A stretch of DNA of 64,000 nucleotides from Apostichopus japonicus (GCF_037975245.1 NC_092563.1:20413094-20477093); one strand, 5' to 3'; shown: positions 27,344 to 39,527, counted from the first letter of the stretch. Translations and numbers: made by a program. The notes: generated from the sequence alone by a model not told the origin.

Positions 27344-28101
27344 TTCTGTGTGATGTGTAATTCCGCTGTTTCTGAAATTTGCAAGTAAAGTAACGTAACC
27401 GATTTTGTCTCTATGGGTATAGTACCGTCAAGCATGGGGGTGGGAGGGGTACAGGGCTACAATCATGGGGTGGGAGGGGTACACGGGCTACAAGCCCAGG
27501 GTCAACTGGGGGTTAGTGAATATGGAGGGACCCGGAAGCACTGGAGATGATAATGTATTCGTATCTCCTTAATATTGACTTAAGGGGACATGAAGTGTAT
27601 AAGCGTGGACCCGCCGATGTAATAATTGTCCCCAGAGTCCAACTTGGCTCTCGAGTCTACTGACCTGCACGGTTACGTTATATATATATATGTTGACCGT
27701 CGATGAAGGTATCCACAAGAGTGTGGAAAATTCAATAAAACTACGGCTATGAAACATGGAAAGATACTCAGATATAAAGAGTATAAGAACTAATGGAAAC
27801 ATTTTTGTTCCTTTTATTTTATTTTCTAAGATTTTTTCATTCTGTCTTGTCTTGGTAGTTTTCTTTTAGGTAACACTCCATAGGTATAGGCCTTTAAATA
27901 ACTACACTTTAACTAACTCTATTGAAATATTTCAGGCTCTATAATTTATTATTAATATTTAAAATTCTGCAGCGTGTGTGGTGTTAACGAATAACCGAAA
28001 ACAATTTAAAATGATATCATTTCAGCAATCATGAAATAACCTCCGAATACATGTAAATCGATGATTTCGAATCAGTAACATTTTTTTTTTTTAACCAGCA
28101 G

Positions 28102-28359
28102 AGTTTTTGTTACAAAACCGTTGCTTTATATGACGCTAAGTTCGAAGTGGTTCACGACCTATTCTCAAACATTACACATTCTTGGGAAAGGGTGTTATTA
28201 TGTGAGTCTCTTTGGACATATAAAGACCAAGTTATCCGTGCTTTGCGTTACACTATAGTTCCTAACTCCTTTTTATTACGTTATAAACGCTTCACCCTTT
28301 CGAGTACGTTAAAATACTCTCCCCATGCGATAAATTTTGCCGTAGTAAAGGATTTTTAA
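28102..28359 (+). CDS. Exon-like terminal segment after a strong polypyrimidine tract
   Basis: A run of Ts followed by AACCAGCAG makes a convincing 3' splice site ending at 28101. From 28102 the frame is open for 85 codons to a TAA at 28357-28359. It starts SFCYKTVALYDAKFEVVHDL and continues with a WERVLLCESLWTYKDQV segment. Composition is balanced and unlike the low-complexity frames nearby. The family is not recognised. No AATAAA was seen soon after the stop, and no upstream exon can be paired, so this remains a candidate last coding exon. Confidence 0.28.
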   Translation, partial: SFCYKTVALYDAKFEVVHDLFSNITHSWERVLLCESLWTYKDQVIRALRYTIVPNSFLLRYKRFTLSSTLKYSPHAINFAVVKDF

Positions 28360-28596
28360 TGTTGTTATCCTGAACAAGATTAACGCGTCAATCTAAACGA
28401 AGTGGAAAAGAAACGCCAAGAATTAAGCTATGTTTTCTGTTGTTGCTTTGAGAATCTTACAGAAAAAAAAGTAAAAGACTGAGAGATCCAAAACGTCGTT
28501 AGTATAAAACCAGAGTAAGAAGAAGAAGAAGATGCAGTGTACAACTTTATAAGTAGAAATAACTGTCTTCTTAAAAAGATCTGTACCTGTATTTCT

Positions 28597-28627
28597 CTTG
28601 ACGACCAAAAAAAAAAAAAAAAAAAAA
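28597..28627. repeat. Poly-A run flanked by A-rich DNA
   Basis: More than 20 consecutive A residues. It could be a retrotransposed tail, but no source sequence or duplication was identified upstream. Confidence 0.8.
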
Positions 28628-28914
28628 GAGCGAGAGGAAAACCCGTCGAAATGTAATCATTCCATATAGAGCTGTGATTTAAATTACATCTGCTGCTCCT
28701 TGAGTAGTAGAGTCGCTGCACTTACTTCCGTTTTGTCATGATTCATTTAAACTGAAACGAATGGAGACGATAAAGATGGCGGTAAGAATTGATTGAGTAA
28801 GAGAGAGGGACTTCGTAAGAATCCGTTTATCGATACAACCGTATAAAACACTAATGCAGTGGCTAATTAAAATCATCCTTCTTCCAACGCAAGTGACATC
28901 AAAATCCTTCTTTT

Positions 28915-29020
28915 TCAAACGTCCCCTTATTTTTTCTTTTTTTTCTTTTCTGGTGTCTTCTTCTTCTTCTTTTTTTTTCTTGTTCTTTTCTGATGGATGT
29001 TTTTAAAAGCTGTCTCTCTT
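28915..29020. repeat. Pyrimidine-rich T/TTC tract
   Basis: Dense T and TTC runs, ending in CT-rich sequence, mark the left edge of the GC- and CpG-richer island at 29.0-29.7 kb. Confidence 0.7.
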
Positions 29021-29042
29021 CTCTCTCCTTCAAACCGCCCTT

Positions 29043-29306
29043 TCAGAGCCAATTACGAGCGGTATTAAACTTGTTTTTCCATCTCCGCTTAAGTCGAGCC
29101 TGGCACCAATGCAGGTCAAAGGTGAGGCTAGGATTTATCGTCTTATATGTACCACACAGTCGCGAGAACCGCACCAATCTATTACTGGCTTCATCAGAAC
29201 CATTCTTCCGTGACGCATAATGCCTCCGAATCTGACTCCATAAATCTTCATCCATCGTGAGATGAAATAGCTCGGCGGCTCCCCGGCGAAGACGCCGCCC
29301 ATTCAT
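29043..29306 (-). CDS. Exon-like open frame in a CpG-richer island, unassigned
   Basis: The minus-strand frame starts MNGRRLRRGAAELF and continues through an MDEDLWSQIRRHYASRKNG segment, rich in charged and aromatic residues, to a stop at 29043. The region is clearly more GC- and CpG-rich than its flanks and lies about 230 bp downstream (minus strand) of the glutamine-tract exon candidate. A TAG lies just upstream of the start in frame, within an acceptor-like AATTCCTAG. No domain is recognised. It could be a coding exon, a UTR or chance. Confidence 0.25.
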   Translation of the reverse strand: MNGRRLRRGAAELFHLTMDEDLWSQIRRHYASRKNGSDEASNRLVRFSRLCGTYKTINPSLTFDLHWCQARLKRRWKNKFNTARNWL

Positions 29307-29534
29307 CCGCTAGGAATTGCTGCCTCTTCATCATAACCTCTCGCCTCGCTTCTTCTACTACTCTGCAACAGCAGCAGCTTCATTTCATTTTCTTTTCTCA
29401 TCACCGCCTCCTCCTCTCCGCTCCCAATCGTTCTTGGAAATTGCGAGTAAGGCGGGACTCGTCATTTTCATATCATCTCCCTGTGCCTTGTTTTTTTTTT
29501 GCCCCCGGTCTTGATGATGATGATCAGTACGAAC

Positions 29535-29696
29535 CTTGTTGTATACCCGTCTGTTGTTGTTGTTGTTGTTGCTGCTGCTGTTGTTGTTGAATGTGTTGTG
29601 CCGCCGCTGCAAGAACAAAGTCCTTACGGTCGCAGTTGTTGTCGACAAGCTCGGATGGCGCAACAGTACCCCCTCGAATGGCGTTTGCTTGACCAC
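29535..29696 (-). CDS. Candidate internal exon with polyglutamine tract
   Basis: On the minus strand a classical acceptor (pyrimidine-rich, TTCTCTTGACTTGCAG) opens an exon of exactly 162 bp that closes at CAACAAG|GTTCGT. It encodes GQANAIRGGTVAPSELVDNN, then CDRKDFVLAAAAQHI, then 13 glutamines (CAA x3, CAG x3, CAA x6, CAG) and TGIQQ. Both introns would be phase 1, so the exon is symmetric and skippable. Reading through the donor gives a stop four codons later. Interrupted CAA/CAG runs of this kind are typical of regulatory proteins such as transcription factors and RNA-binding proteins. The protein is not identified. The other frames give poly-Asn/Ser or poly-Val/Leu and look less natural. 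Confidence 0.42.
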
Positions 29697-29810
29697 CTGC
29701 AAGTCAAGAGAACAACATCAAAAGAAAAGGGAAACGGTTAATTATTACCAGGCGAAAAATATCAGCCTATAGTGAGAACTTTGATACAATGTAAAAATTT
29801 AGTGTGCAGG

Positions 29811-29834
29811 TATAGTTCGATTGGGTATGATCAT
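29811..29834. repeat. 24-bp perfect dispersed repeat, copy 2
   Basis: Identical to 26253-26276, including TTCGATTGGGTATGATCAT. It lies just upstream (plus sense) of unique sequence. Confidence 0.85.
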
Positions 29835-31325
29835 ATACAATAGACTTCAAGGGCACCTGCACTCACGATAAGGTTTACCACACTGAATTTCCAAACCAAA
29901 ACAAAAGGGGGTGGGGTGGGGAAGTCCCCCAAAAGGTAATTCCTTATTGTTTATAAAGCGCTATAATTTTTCATGGGTATATCGAAATATTCAAAATCAT
30001 TTGAATTTAGTTATTTCGGGGAAATACACACAAATATATATTAAATAAATATTACATAAATATTACATAAATATTAAAATAAGTTAAATAAACACAGAGG
30101 AAAATGTAACACCGTTAGGATGCGCGCTGTGATGTGTTACATGGGGTCAACGCGGAGAAATTTCAAAACCATGCAATTCATAACATTGCAAACACACATA
30201 CACACACAGCGGCAAGTCAGTTTCAGAGAAACTATATACGCACCACAACACCAAAGAATTTGACGACTATGTGTGCGAATTTCGAATTACAATTTTAGAA
30301 AAACTTTAAGAAGAAGAAAATTAGGATTTTTTTCTCTAAGCTACTCCCTCCCTCTGTGAAAGCCCGTCGACGACACCATGAAGGCGGGAAAACCCAGCTA
30401 GTTGGGGTGCGGCTGGGGGTTGGGGGAAGGAGAGAATACTTTTGAGCACTTTGGAAGCCTGATATTAATTAACCAAATTCGGCGGCGTTTCAAAGTCCAT
30501 ATATAATCCGTGACGGTTAAATGTATGATGTTTAATTTGTTTTAGACCGTAAAATGTGACAGGTTTGTCTACGATCGATGTATATGGCGTTCTCCTATCA
30601 TAAAGTGTATACCTGATGGTGAACCGCAACACTAGCCGTACGACTTATGAAAAAGCTGATACCGCAGTCATTAGAACGTGATACGACCCACGTGTGAGAT
30701 TACCTATATATTCCTGTTTTCTGACTTTCTTCTACTTTTCTCTCCCCCCCCCCCCCCCGTTTTTGGTTTTCATTTTGAGTATAAAATTTCATCTATTGGT
30801 AAATTACTCGTGTCAATGTATTTACAGTGTAGCGGCGTGCCTTGTTCTCATTCAGACTTATTTACCTCTTTTTCACGAAATGTCTCCGGGTTTTTTTTAA
30901 CCCGTAAAATTATCATCGGATGGTAATTTGTTCTCTTTTGCTGTTCTCCATGTTCGACATATTTGAAAGCCATATTCAGAGTGAAATATCACCATAAAAA
31001 GAAATGTCTTCTTAAATAGCTAGTGACATCAATATTACAAGTCAAATTCACACATTTCCAGTTGAGCTGCTTGAAGATATATGCAAAAAAAAAAACATGC
31101 AGTGATTGCTGTTTTTGCTTTGTTTCATTTTTCTCGTCCAAAAACCAAATGTTTCAGATGAACTATCGTCGTAATGGCAGTTCTTTCGATTTTAAACTTG
31201 TTCTCAAATATTTTAATTTAATTCTGTGTCAGAGAAATAGAGTGGCAACATTATAAAATCAATATAAATATCCGTCGAGGTTATCCAACATTTTACTGTC
31301 TTATTAGTAGTAGTAGTCGTAGTAG

Positions 31326-31418
<93 letters not shown>
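31326..31418. repeat. (TA)n microsatellite
   Basis: About 93 bp of TA with one TCTA interruption, preceded by TAG/TAGT repeats. Confidence 0.95.
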
Positions 31419-31420
<2 letters not shown>

Positions 31421-32768
31421 TTTGATCAAGTATATTGTCAGGGACTATGAAGTAGAGTAGGAGATTGATAATCGACGTGATGTACGGTAATTTCGTTGCT
31501 TCGCAGTACAAGTTTGTCTGAAATCATCATAATAGTATATAAACAAGAAAATTGCGTTTAATTAACACGCATACCTGTATACTAAATAGCATACCTAAAC
31601 CTAAAAATACCTAAAAATAAAATAAGTTGTTACTTAACCGTATCAGAAGTACAGAAACTCAAATTGTGTGTACGTTGTTGAGATGTGCACAGTAGAGATT
31701 CTTAAAAGGGATTTCAAAACAGCCCGCGAAAAATATCACCTGACATTCCTTCACTAATCGGGATATATGAACACTAAAACTCAAGGATTGGGCACCTATA
31801 TCACTGGCCTACACTAAACATTGCTTAATCTAGGTATATAGTGGCGCTGACTCTCCACCTTCCCCTCTCTTTCTCTCTCCACCTCTTACAAAATGAATTC
31901 AGAATATACAGCTATTACCGACCAGCGATAAACTGCTGTTTGTATGAAGGAATGTATAATGAGCGATACATCCTTACCTGCAAGCTTGTCAACAAATTGT
32001 ACATCATAAACCTACTGCACTTTCGAACTATTTATCAAAACAGATGTAACCATAATCACCATTCCACCAACAATTCCAGATTCAGAAACAGAGAGAGAGG
32101 GAAAGAGAAAGCAAAGCAAGACGAAGAAGAAGAAGAAGGTCTTTTATCATTTTCGAGGACGATCTGTAGTGATATTTTAAATACCGAGTGAGTCTAAAAG
32201 TCAAACACTTCGCGATGAATTCTTTAGGCTAGCGGACAACATCAAAGTGTTATTGATAAATCAGACCTTCTCAAAAGAGAACACCTGTATGTCGTTACGC
32301 AGTGAGTATGTAATTGAGGGCGTAATCATTCATCCCTAATGGACAGCACAACCGCCTGGAAACTTACAATTAAGTCCAAATAATACAGGTTCGGTTGTTA
32401 AGGACCCGCATTAATATCAAGCAAATACGGTAGCTCCCCACCCCCCCCCCTTTTTCTTTTTATGACAGTCTGTTCAAAATCAATAAGATGGATGCTAACA
32501 AGTTCCATCATTCAATTTATGTTTACAACTGATACAACAGACTGCAACAGTCAATGGTAATCTCGTTTGTGTATATGTGTGCATGTTTGTCAGGATGCGT
32601 GTGTGTGTGTCAGTGTGTGTGTATCTGGATGACGCTGGTATGGCTAACCGCTTCCTATCAGAGGGTCATGTGTTTCTGTAATATTTTCAAATCACTTGCG
32701 CGGAGATTATATAATGGCTAGCTTCATTCGTTGAACATATTCAAGATAAAAGAAAGAGACGGCATAAG

Positions 32769-33132
32769 CAAGGGCGTAGGAACCGGGGGAGCTGGGGGGC
32801 GCCAGCCCCCCCCCCAGTGAAAAATATGGGGGCGGAAGTATCGTTCCGCCCCCCCGCTCCGCAAGTCAGAAAACCCCTTTTTCATTTCCAAATGAGAAAA
32901 AAATCTCATTTGAAGCACCAAATTGCATCTAAGGCCAGGTGAAAATGCAAATTCTTTACAAAATGGAGTGGGTGTTGAAGTGTGCTATATTGCACCAAAT
33001 TGCATCTGAGGCCACCTGGAAATGCAAAAAAATTCCAAAGGGGAGGGGGACACCCCCTCCCCTTAGACCCCTCCCCCAGGCCGGCCATCAGTCTTCAGCC
33101 CCCCCACTCAAAAGTACCTTCCTACGCCACTG
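32769..33132. mobile_element. hAT-type MITE copy 2, 364 bp, 8-bp TSD
   Basis: Same family as the element at 12210. Termini are CAAGGGCGTAGGAACC and, reverse-complemented, CAGTGGCGTAGGAAGG. GGCATAAG at 32761-32768 is repeated exactly at 33133-33140, an 8-bp target-site duplication as expected for hAT. The interior has the two CACCAAATTGCATCT boxes about 76 bp apart and a perfect GGGGAGGGGG/CCCCCTCCCC hairpin (33040-33062) with an ACA loop. High similarity to copy 1 and the perfect duplication point to relatively recent mobility. There is no coding capacity. Confidence 0.94.
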
Positions 33133-34182
33133 GGCATAAGGATTCATTTATTGTCGACATGACACAGTAACAGTAGCGTTAATTGTCAACTTTAAATGAG
33201 AAGAGAGGATACGGAGTCATATATCCCCTCATAGGCGGTGATAAGTTTATACACATCATGAGATGAACAGCTGCTTCAAACATCTAAGACAACTGTTATT
33301 CTCTTCTGGGAGCATTGAAACGGAATTAACGCGGAGATTTTTCACCTATACCACCGAAAACCTCTGTAAGCTACATTTCCCCAAATATGTAACTTGTTTT
33401 GAACAAAATTGTATTTGCCTTCGAGATTTAATGCACAAAAAAAAAAGAAAAAAGGTGAGGGGTGGGGTTAGGGGAGGGAGTGTCTCGTTCGATCTATTTC
33501 TACAATCAATTGTTCCAAAGAACCATAACAATACCTGTATACCAAGTTTTGTAGGAAACAAGAATTATTTTTTGGTATTGGTCTGAATTACTTATAAGTT
33601 GCTAATTATGACCAGCAAAAAGAAGCAGTGGACGGTCCCAAAGCTAAGTTTTCCCACCAAAATGAAAGTTCCTTTTTAATCATAGTCCCAAAATGATAAA
33701 CCTTTGCACGAAAACATCAACATTTCTACAGACGAATATGCACTGTGTGGTAAAAGAGGGGGCGCATGGAGAGGGAGGCCGTTGGGCGACCTTGTAGTCT
33801 TGTGGGCTGATTTTCATTTTGTCGCATATATGGAACTCAAGTTTTTTCTTACAAAGAGACACGAGCTTCCCAAAGCGAGAAAGCTATAGACCAAAACGTC
33901 TCACAAATTCGATACGAGTTAGACATGAAAGAGAAGGCGGTCTTCTATACTCACTACATGATCTCTGACTCTCTTGAGAATTTGTCGAACCAATTATTTC
34001 CTAACCAAAACTGCGAGTTCCCCAAAAGACGAATCTTCACCCATCCCCCCCATCCCACCCCCCCAAAAAAAGTCTACGTAGGAATGAAAAAGGGTGGCAC
34101 AGTGCATTCATAGACTAATTACCTGATTGTAAAGGTTGTATTTTATCCTACATTTTTCTGCAAGTCAAGCGTCACATTTCAG

Positions 34183-34453
34183 AAATTCTTCATCTTCACC
34201 TTATCGAGCGTGCCTTATCGGGCAGACTAGTCAGAAGCCAGTTTTCTGCTATAAAATAAAAACCTATTTCACGAAGGTAAATTACCCTACCGTGTCGACA
34301 AAATTTATGAAACAGATAGTGTCTTCTCGGGGAAATTATTGGTCACACTTTTGCATACCGTTACAGAGTATGAATTGCGATAAATATTTCAACGAAAATA
34401 TAGGCGACTTTTACCGAGAAGTGACACCGCCGGTGATAAGAAAGAATAAATGA
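34183..34453 (+). CDS. Exon-like terminal segment, unassigned
   Basis: Two pyrimidine-rich acceptor-like sites (ending CTGCAAG and CACATTTCAG) precede a frame open for about 90 codons to a TGA. It includes NYPTVSTKFMKQIV and GNYWSHFCIPLQSMNCDKYF. Local GC and CpG are higher than the flanks. No domain is recognised and no partner exon was found. Confidence 0.2.
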
Positions 34454-34737
34454 CGAAAACACTACGCGTAAACTACGGACGGAACTACATCCCTAGAGAG
34501 ACGTAAGCGGCTTCGGAACATTAGACGCGTAACTTACGCGAGTACATTCACAGGCGAAACAATCAGATTAGCTGAGTGTAAACGACTCCATTAAAATTGC
34601 TTCTGTTATTTTCTACGATAAAGAGTTTTTTTTAAGAAGGAAGAAAAACGTGTTTCATTTCTGAATGCGGGAATAATTACTGAAAATGAAATAAAATAGT
34701 TTAAGATTGATAAAACCTTTCAAGCTGGCAAGCATAA

Positions 34738-34751
34738 ATATATATTATATA

Positions 34752-34803
<52 letters not shown>
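34738..34803. repeat. (TA)n microsatellite
   Basis: About 66 bp of TA with two TTA interruptions. Confidence 0.95.
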
Positions 34804-34805
<2 letters not shown>

Positions 34806-35712
34806 CCTTTTTAAAGAAGATACAAATTGGACAGCGAAAAAAAACCGATAAAATGAAACGAAATATACGGGGTATTTCTACTGGATATCAAACATTCTAG
34901 ACTCTACCTCAGTGGAAATATTAAAGAAGCACCAAAAAAAAAAATCTTCTAGTGCATTTGTCATGATTTGAAGTAGGGAGAGAGAGAGAGACAGGAAAAC
35001 AGGAGGGGGGGGGGCGGTTGGAGTTAGGGGAAATAAGCTAGGGGAAAAAATTGATTTTTGCCTTCTATGTTTTTACATATTCATGTTTACTTCATTTACC
35101 TGATTTTGAATGCACGTGTTACGCGTGGTATTTAGAAAAAATTAACGAAGTTTGTTCAATAATTGAGGTTGTCTACAATGAAGGTCAGTTCAAGAAGGTT
35201 GATCTCATGTAACTACGTAAATAATGTATCGTGATTATGTTAATCAATGTGTACCTTTCTTGTTTTCATGGGTTTTACGACAAAGAAAGGCAGCTATTTT
35301 GTCAAACCTACATGCAGGCACAATCATTGGATCACGCGATAAAAGAAATCAACACTTAAAAAAAAAATTATCATGAATTGCCAACCATTCCAACTCAAAC
35401 GATTTTACGATAGATTGGGTTCAACAGCCCTGACACTGCATCGTGATGCTAACGATGGCCTGACAAAAAAAAAAAATAGTCGATGACAATTTTTTTTTTC
35501 GGCATAAGACAAATAATTGAAAGCAATCTTTAACGGAAACCAAAATAAACAAATCTAGTCCCGTGTAGTCCGATGTGGCAATGTGTCAGCTTTAGTATTC
35601 CGAATCTACCGTGTGGTTCATTAATATCTAAAGTTTAATTGCGCCTCCCCCCTTCTCTTTCACCGCCGTCTCCGTGATTGGCAGGATGACACGACAATCG
35701 CCCTCTGTTGTA

Positions 35713-35715
<3 letters not shown>

Positions 35716-35766
<51 letters not shown>

Positions 35767-35789
35767 GAAAATCGTAATGAGTTGGAAAA

Positions 35790-35831
<42 letters not shown>
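35716..35831. repeat. Paired (TA)n arrays around a shared 31-bp core
   Basis: TA tracts at 35716-35763 and 35791-35831 flank a segment identical (31 bp, 35761-35791) to 7156-7186. The core contains AAATCGTAATGAGTTGG. The same arrangement at both loci points to a common dispersed element. Confidence 0.9.
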
Positions 35832-35833
<2 letters not shown>

Positions 35834-36395
35834 GACACAAGTATGGGGCGAGCCTAACACGATATGACATATTATTATTACGAGTTGCCTCTGCATGCAT
35901 GTCACGAAACAAACCTATATATATACCTGGATATATAGATGGCAATGACACCTCGGGCCTTTATCGTTCCAACATGGCAAAGAGGCGAGTCAACCTTAAT
36001 TTCCAGATGGGAAATAAGGAGAATGCTTTCGAAAGGACAATTTTTTGACATTTAGAACCGCCTGATAACTTCAAATCGAATTTTATTACGGCAAGGTTCT
36101 CCTATAAAACAAACGTAAAATAGGTGTCTCAGAGCGTGCGACAAAATTATGGAAATTTTATAGGGTAGAATTTTTTACAAAGGCAGGCTTCTTCTTGTCG
36201 CGTGATGGGACTGTTGTTTGAAGACCACCACAGATGTGTGTGTATGCGTGTGTCTGTACTGTATATGTATGATCATAGGAAGCATCTGGTAATGTGGACT
36301 CGCGTTTACTATTGACATAACAGAAATTAAAACAAACCAGCTTGATTAAACCAGACGCCAGTCTGTATTCTTATAGCATTAATTTCCCCCAGTTT

Positions 36396-36600
36396 CAGTG
36401 GCGAAGCCACGGGGGAAAGGGGAGAGAGAGGTTGAGTCGAAGTCGACTAGATCCTTCAACATTTGTATGCTCCCCCAAACCCACCCTTCCACACCAAATA
36501 ACAATTGTTAGAACCTTTTTTTTTTTAGTAAATAGGTTCTGCCTTCCCATGTGGAAGAGCATTGCTCCCCCTCCTCCGCCCCATAAAGGAATGACTGGCT
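36396..36600. mobile_element. Possible hAT-like MITE with CAGTGGCGAAGCC end
   Basis: CAGTGGCGAAGCCACGGGGG at 36396 resembles hAT-type MITE termini and is followed by G-rich DNA. A C-rich block (CCCCCTCCTCCGCCCC) at about 36566-36582 could be the opposite side. No convincing right terminus or target-site duplication was found, so the end coordinate is a guess. Confidence 0.3.
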
Positions 36601-38569
36601 ACACACTCTTAATAATTTCTCACGAAAGCAATAGTGACATTTGAAATCTGTTGGAAGACATCAATGGATTTGATATATGTTAGATGGAATTAATATTTCA
36701 CAAGAAGCTTGATTATCATGAGTGTCTTGAATCCCGGTACCGGTATTTTGGCACTACCATTCTCTTCTTCCATGGGAGGGGAAGAGGGGGGGGCGGGAGG
36801 TGGGAGATGGGTCGACAGTGATATTATTCTTCACCATTGAAAATAAACTACCTCTATCTTTTTAATTAATAATAGGGAATTTAAGTTGTGGACGCTTTTT
36901 TTCAGTAATTTTTGCTTTCCAAATCTGCCAACTATACACTTATTGATCACGGTTTTTTATTTTTGAGGACAAAATATGATTAATATAATGGATGATAAGT
37001 TTGGTCGCAAACACTGATATGATGAGGAAATGTCACTCAGTTTATCCTGTGGAAAAAAATTCTTTAAATATATCCAGCCATTGTCGATGGTAGTAATGAG
37101 ACCAAGAAACAATTCAAAAACTCACACCATCACCCCAAACCTCAACACCACCCCACACCCCTTACTCACTCTGAAATCAAACATATTGAGACTACGTTAC
37201 AGTTCGAAGTCGACCGTCTCTTTAGTAGACAGATTTAGCTCTTAGCAAAGGTCACGTGGGGTTATAGGAAGTTACTCACCACTTTAACATTCAGTGCATG
37301 TTATAAGAATCAAAATTACATTTTTGTTCACCCAATATCACTCTTTTAAATTCTCTCACCACATGAATATTCAATTAGCATCAATTAAACATCAACCAAT
37401 TAACGTATTTATGAATGATTGTTCTGATTAAATGATTAATTATCATCTTCTGTTATCAATTATGAATTTTTATGTTAATTCCTTGCTAAAGCAAATCTGT
37501 TTTTTTTTTTTTGGCAACTATATTTCCAGTCTGTAATTCGACTATTCAACACACTGAACTACAGCTTCATGTGACGTATACCAGGGACACCTACTATGTC
37601 AAAGGTCGACTTAAAATGTTCGCTTAATCTTTGCAAGCAGAACATTTCATAGTCTTTTTTTTTCTTTAAATCGATTTTATTTTGCCTATATTGCAAAATT
37701 TAAAATTACATTAATTTAATGATCCAGATGTGTTTTACCACGAAGAAGTTAAACGTATTTATTATAAGTACAACAAATTTGAATCAAATATAAATATAAT
37801 AGATAAATGAATAAAAACATATATACACAATACACACAAATTAGTTTATAGCAAAAGAATGTTTAGTTCATCTAAACAACACTCGCAAAATAAATGTGTT
37901 TATGATAGCTAGTCTGACGGCCTTCATTTATCTCATATTTTTGCCCCCCCCCCCATAATAATACATTACGTACTTACATTGGTTAATGGGAACTCGTGAT
38001 TTCTACATCATCAAAAGATCATAAAACCAATGTGTTAAACTCATACCGTACTTGATTCAGTTGTATGTCCCCTAAAGTGGTCATTAACACTAAAAATCTA
38101 TACGAAATGTTGCTGATGGCGTTATTTCACAATTGCGTGCGTATATGTGTACTACAGGAAAGGAGATCTCTACAAACGATGCTGTTGAGTACAGTTCGAT
38201 AAATGGATAAAACTTAATGAAGGTAACCAACCACTGTGTATGTTTTACTAAGAAATCATAGCAAAAACTATTAATGATAGTCACTTGATGGGTCATTAAA
38301 ACATCTTATATCAACTTCATGAAGGGCATGAAATAGGTAAATTTAAATCGAAAGACAGGCATACTCAATATCGTTTTTTTTTTATAAAAATTTATTTTAT
38401 TTTATGGTGAAGACGATTGAGGGGGGGGGGGGTGGGGTAGGGGTCAGGATTTTGACCTAATGCAGGATGAGTTGCTTTGAAATCAGACACTTCTCAAAAT
38501 CCTGGTATATTGGGTAGAAACATTTGTTTTCCCCTAATCGAAGAATTGTTTAATTGTTTACACGGCTTA

Positions 38570-38571
<2 letters not shown>

Positions 38572-38637
<66 letters not shown>
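38572..38637. repeat. (TA)n microsatellite
   Basis: About 66 bp of uninterrupted TA. Confidence 0.95.
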
Positions 38638-38639
<2 letters not shown>

Positions 38640-39427
38640 ACTAACTTTATCAGTAATGCTATATTTATCAAAACTTGATCACATAACTGAATTATTAAGA
38701 ACAAGGGCATAAACAATTAGATAATTCATGTGGGATTCAAGCTATTATTCCTCCTTTTCTTAACCTTAGGTAGTATTCTTATTCTTCCCCATCTCTATTA
38801 CAAATATACCTACATGATTAATAAAAGCGATTTTTACCACTCAGAAATATCATATTGAATTCAATAATAATTTATTGTATCATATTTCTATCCATGTCCA
38901 CCAAAGAGTTCTAATTGTAAATTGTTTATATATATTGCTGATTTTTTAATGTTTTTATTCACTTTTCCTAATTTTAACAACTTTTCCCTAAGCCATAGGT
39001 CCATTCATCCCAATAAGGTGTTTCCTTACGAGCTTGTTTGTAACAGGCTATAGTCGCCGGTCGGTATATATCACGACGATAAGGGTTTTTTTGGGGGGGG
39101 GGGAGGAAGGGCGGGCTTTTCTCTCTTTGGTTAAACAATAAACACGCCAAGGTAAGCCTACTGTTATGTGTATGAAATTCATGACTTAAACCGTATAGAA
39201 GTTACCATGACATGCATCTTTATATAGAGTTACATGCATGATTGTATAGGGCCTATATATATATATACGTGTTCAATTTGGTGAAAAGAACTTTTGCCTC
39301 CTTAAAAACAAGACATCATTCGCCATTTGTAATTAGTCACCGGCGGTAATTTGATCACCGACATCAACATTATGACGTACATTTACGTCTTCTGACGTCA
39401 TAGGACAGACTCACTACAGGGCATATC

Positions 39428-39445
39428 TATATACAGATATATATA

Positions 39446-39520
<75 letters not shown>

Positions 39521-39527
39521 TATATGT
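39428..39527. repeat. Interrupted (TA)n/(CA) microsatellite
   Basis: TA tracts joined by TTA and CACACACA interruptions over about 100 bp. Confidence 0.93.

Larger units (their letters stand above)
22880..28080. other. Gene-free stretch with scattered low-complexity tracts
   Basis: No gene is firmly supported. It holds a (TAA)n tract at about 23985-24034, poly-G runs at about 24687-24696 and 26156-26167, a duplicated G-rich 37-bp block at about 27431-27500 and a short (TA)n at about 27680-27690. A TATATAAG motif at about 25516 lies ahead of an ATG at 25559, whose frame (MNKIQHWSKFYVNRKETTED...) reaches a donor-like AG|GTACGA. This is suggestive only. A 150-codon minus-strand frame at 26891-27343 has no recognisable domain. 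Confidence 0.45.
29697..32768. other. Gene-free stretch
   Basis: No gene is supported. A poly-C run lies at about 30745-30758, a (TA)n array at 31326-31418 and an imperfect GT-rich tract at about 32570-32620. On the minus strand near 30375-30435 a strong acceptor-like sequence (CCTTCCCCCAACCCCCAG) precedes about 24 open codons with no donor. This is noted but not called. Confidence 0.45.
33141..36395. other. Gene-free stretch apart from a weak exon candidate
   Basis: No firm gene. (TA)n arrays lie at 34738-34803, 35716-35763 and 35791-35831. A poly-G run lies at about 35006-35014. Confidence 0.45.

Noticed and set aside
30375-30435. Minus-strand exon after CCTTCCCCCAACCCCCAG
   Set aside because: Good acceptor-like sequence but no matching donor and competing open frames. 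Too weak to call.
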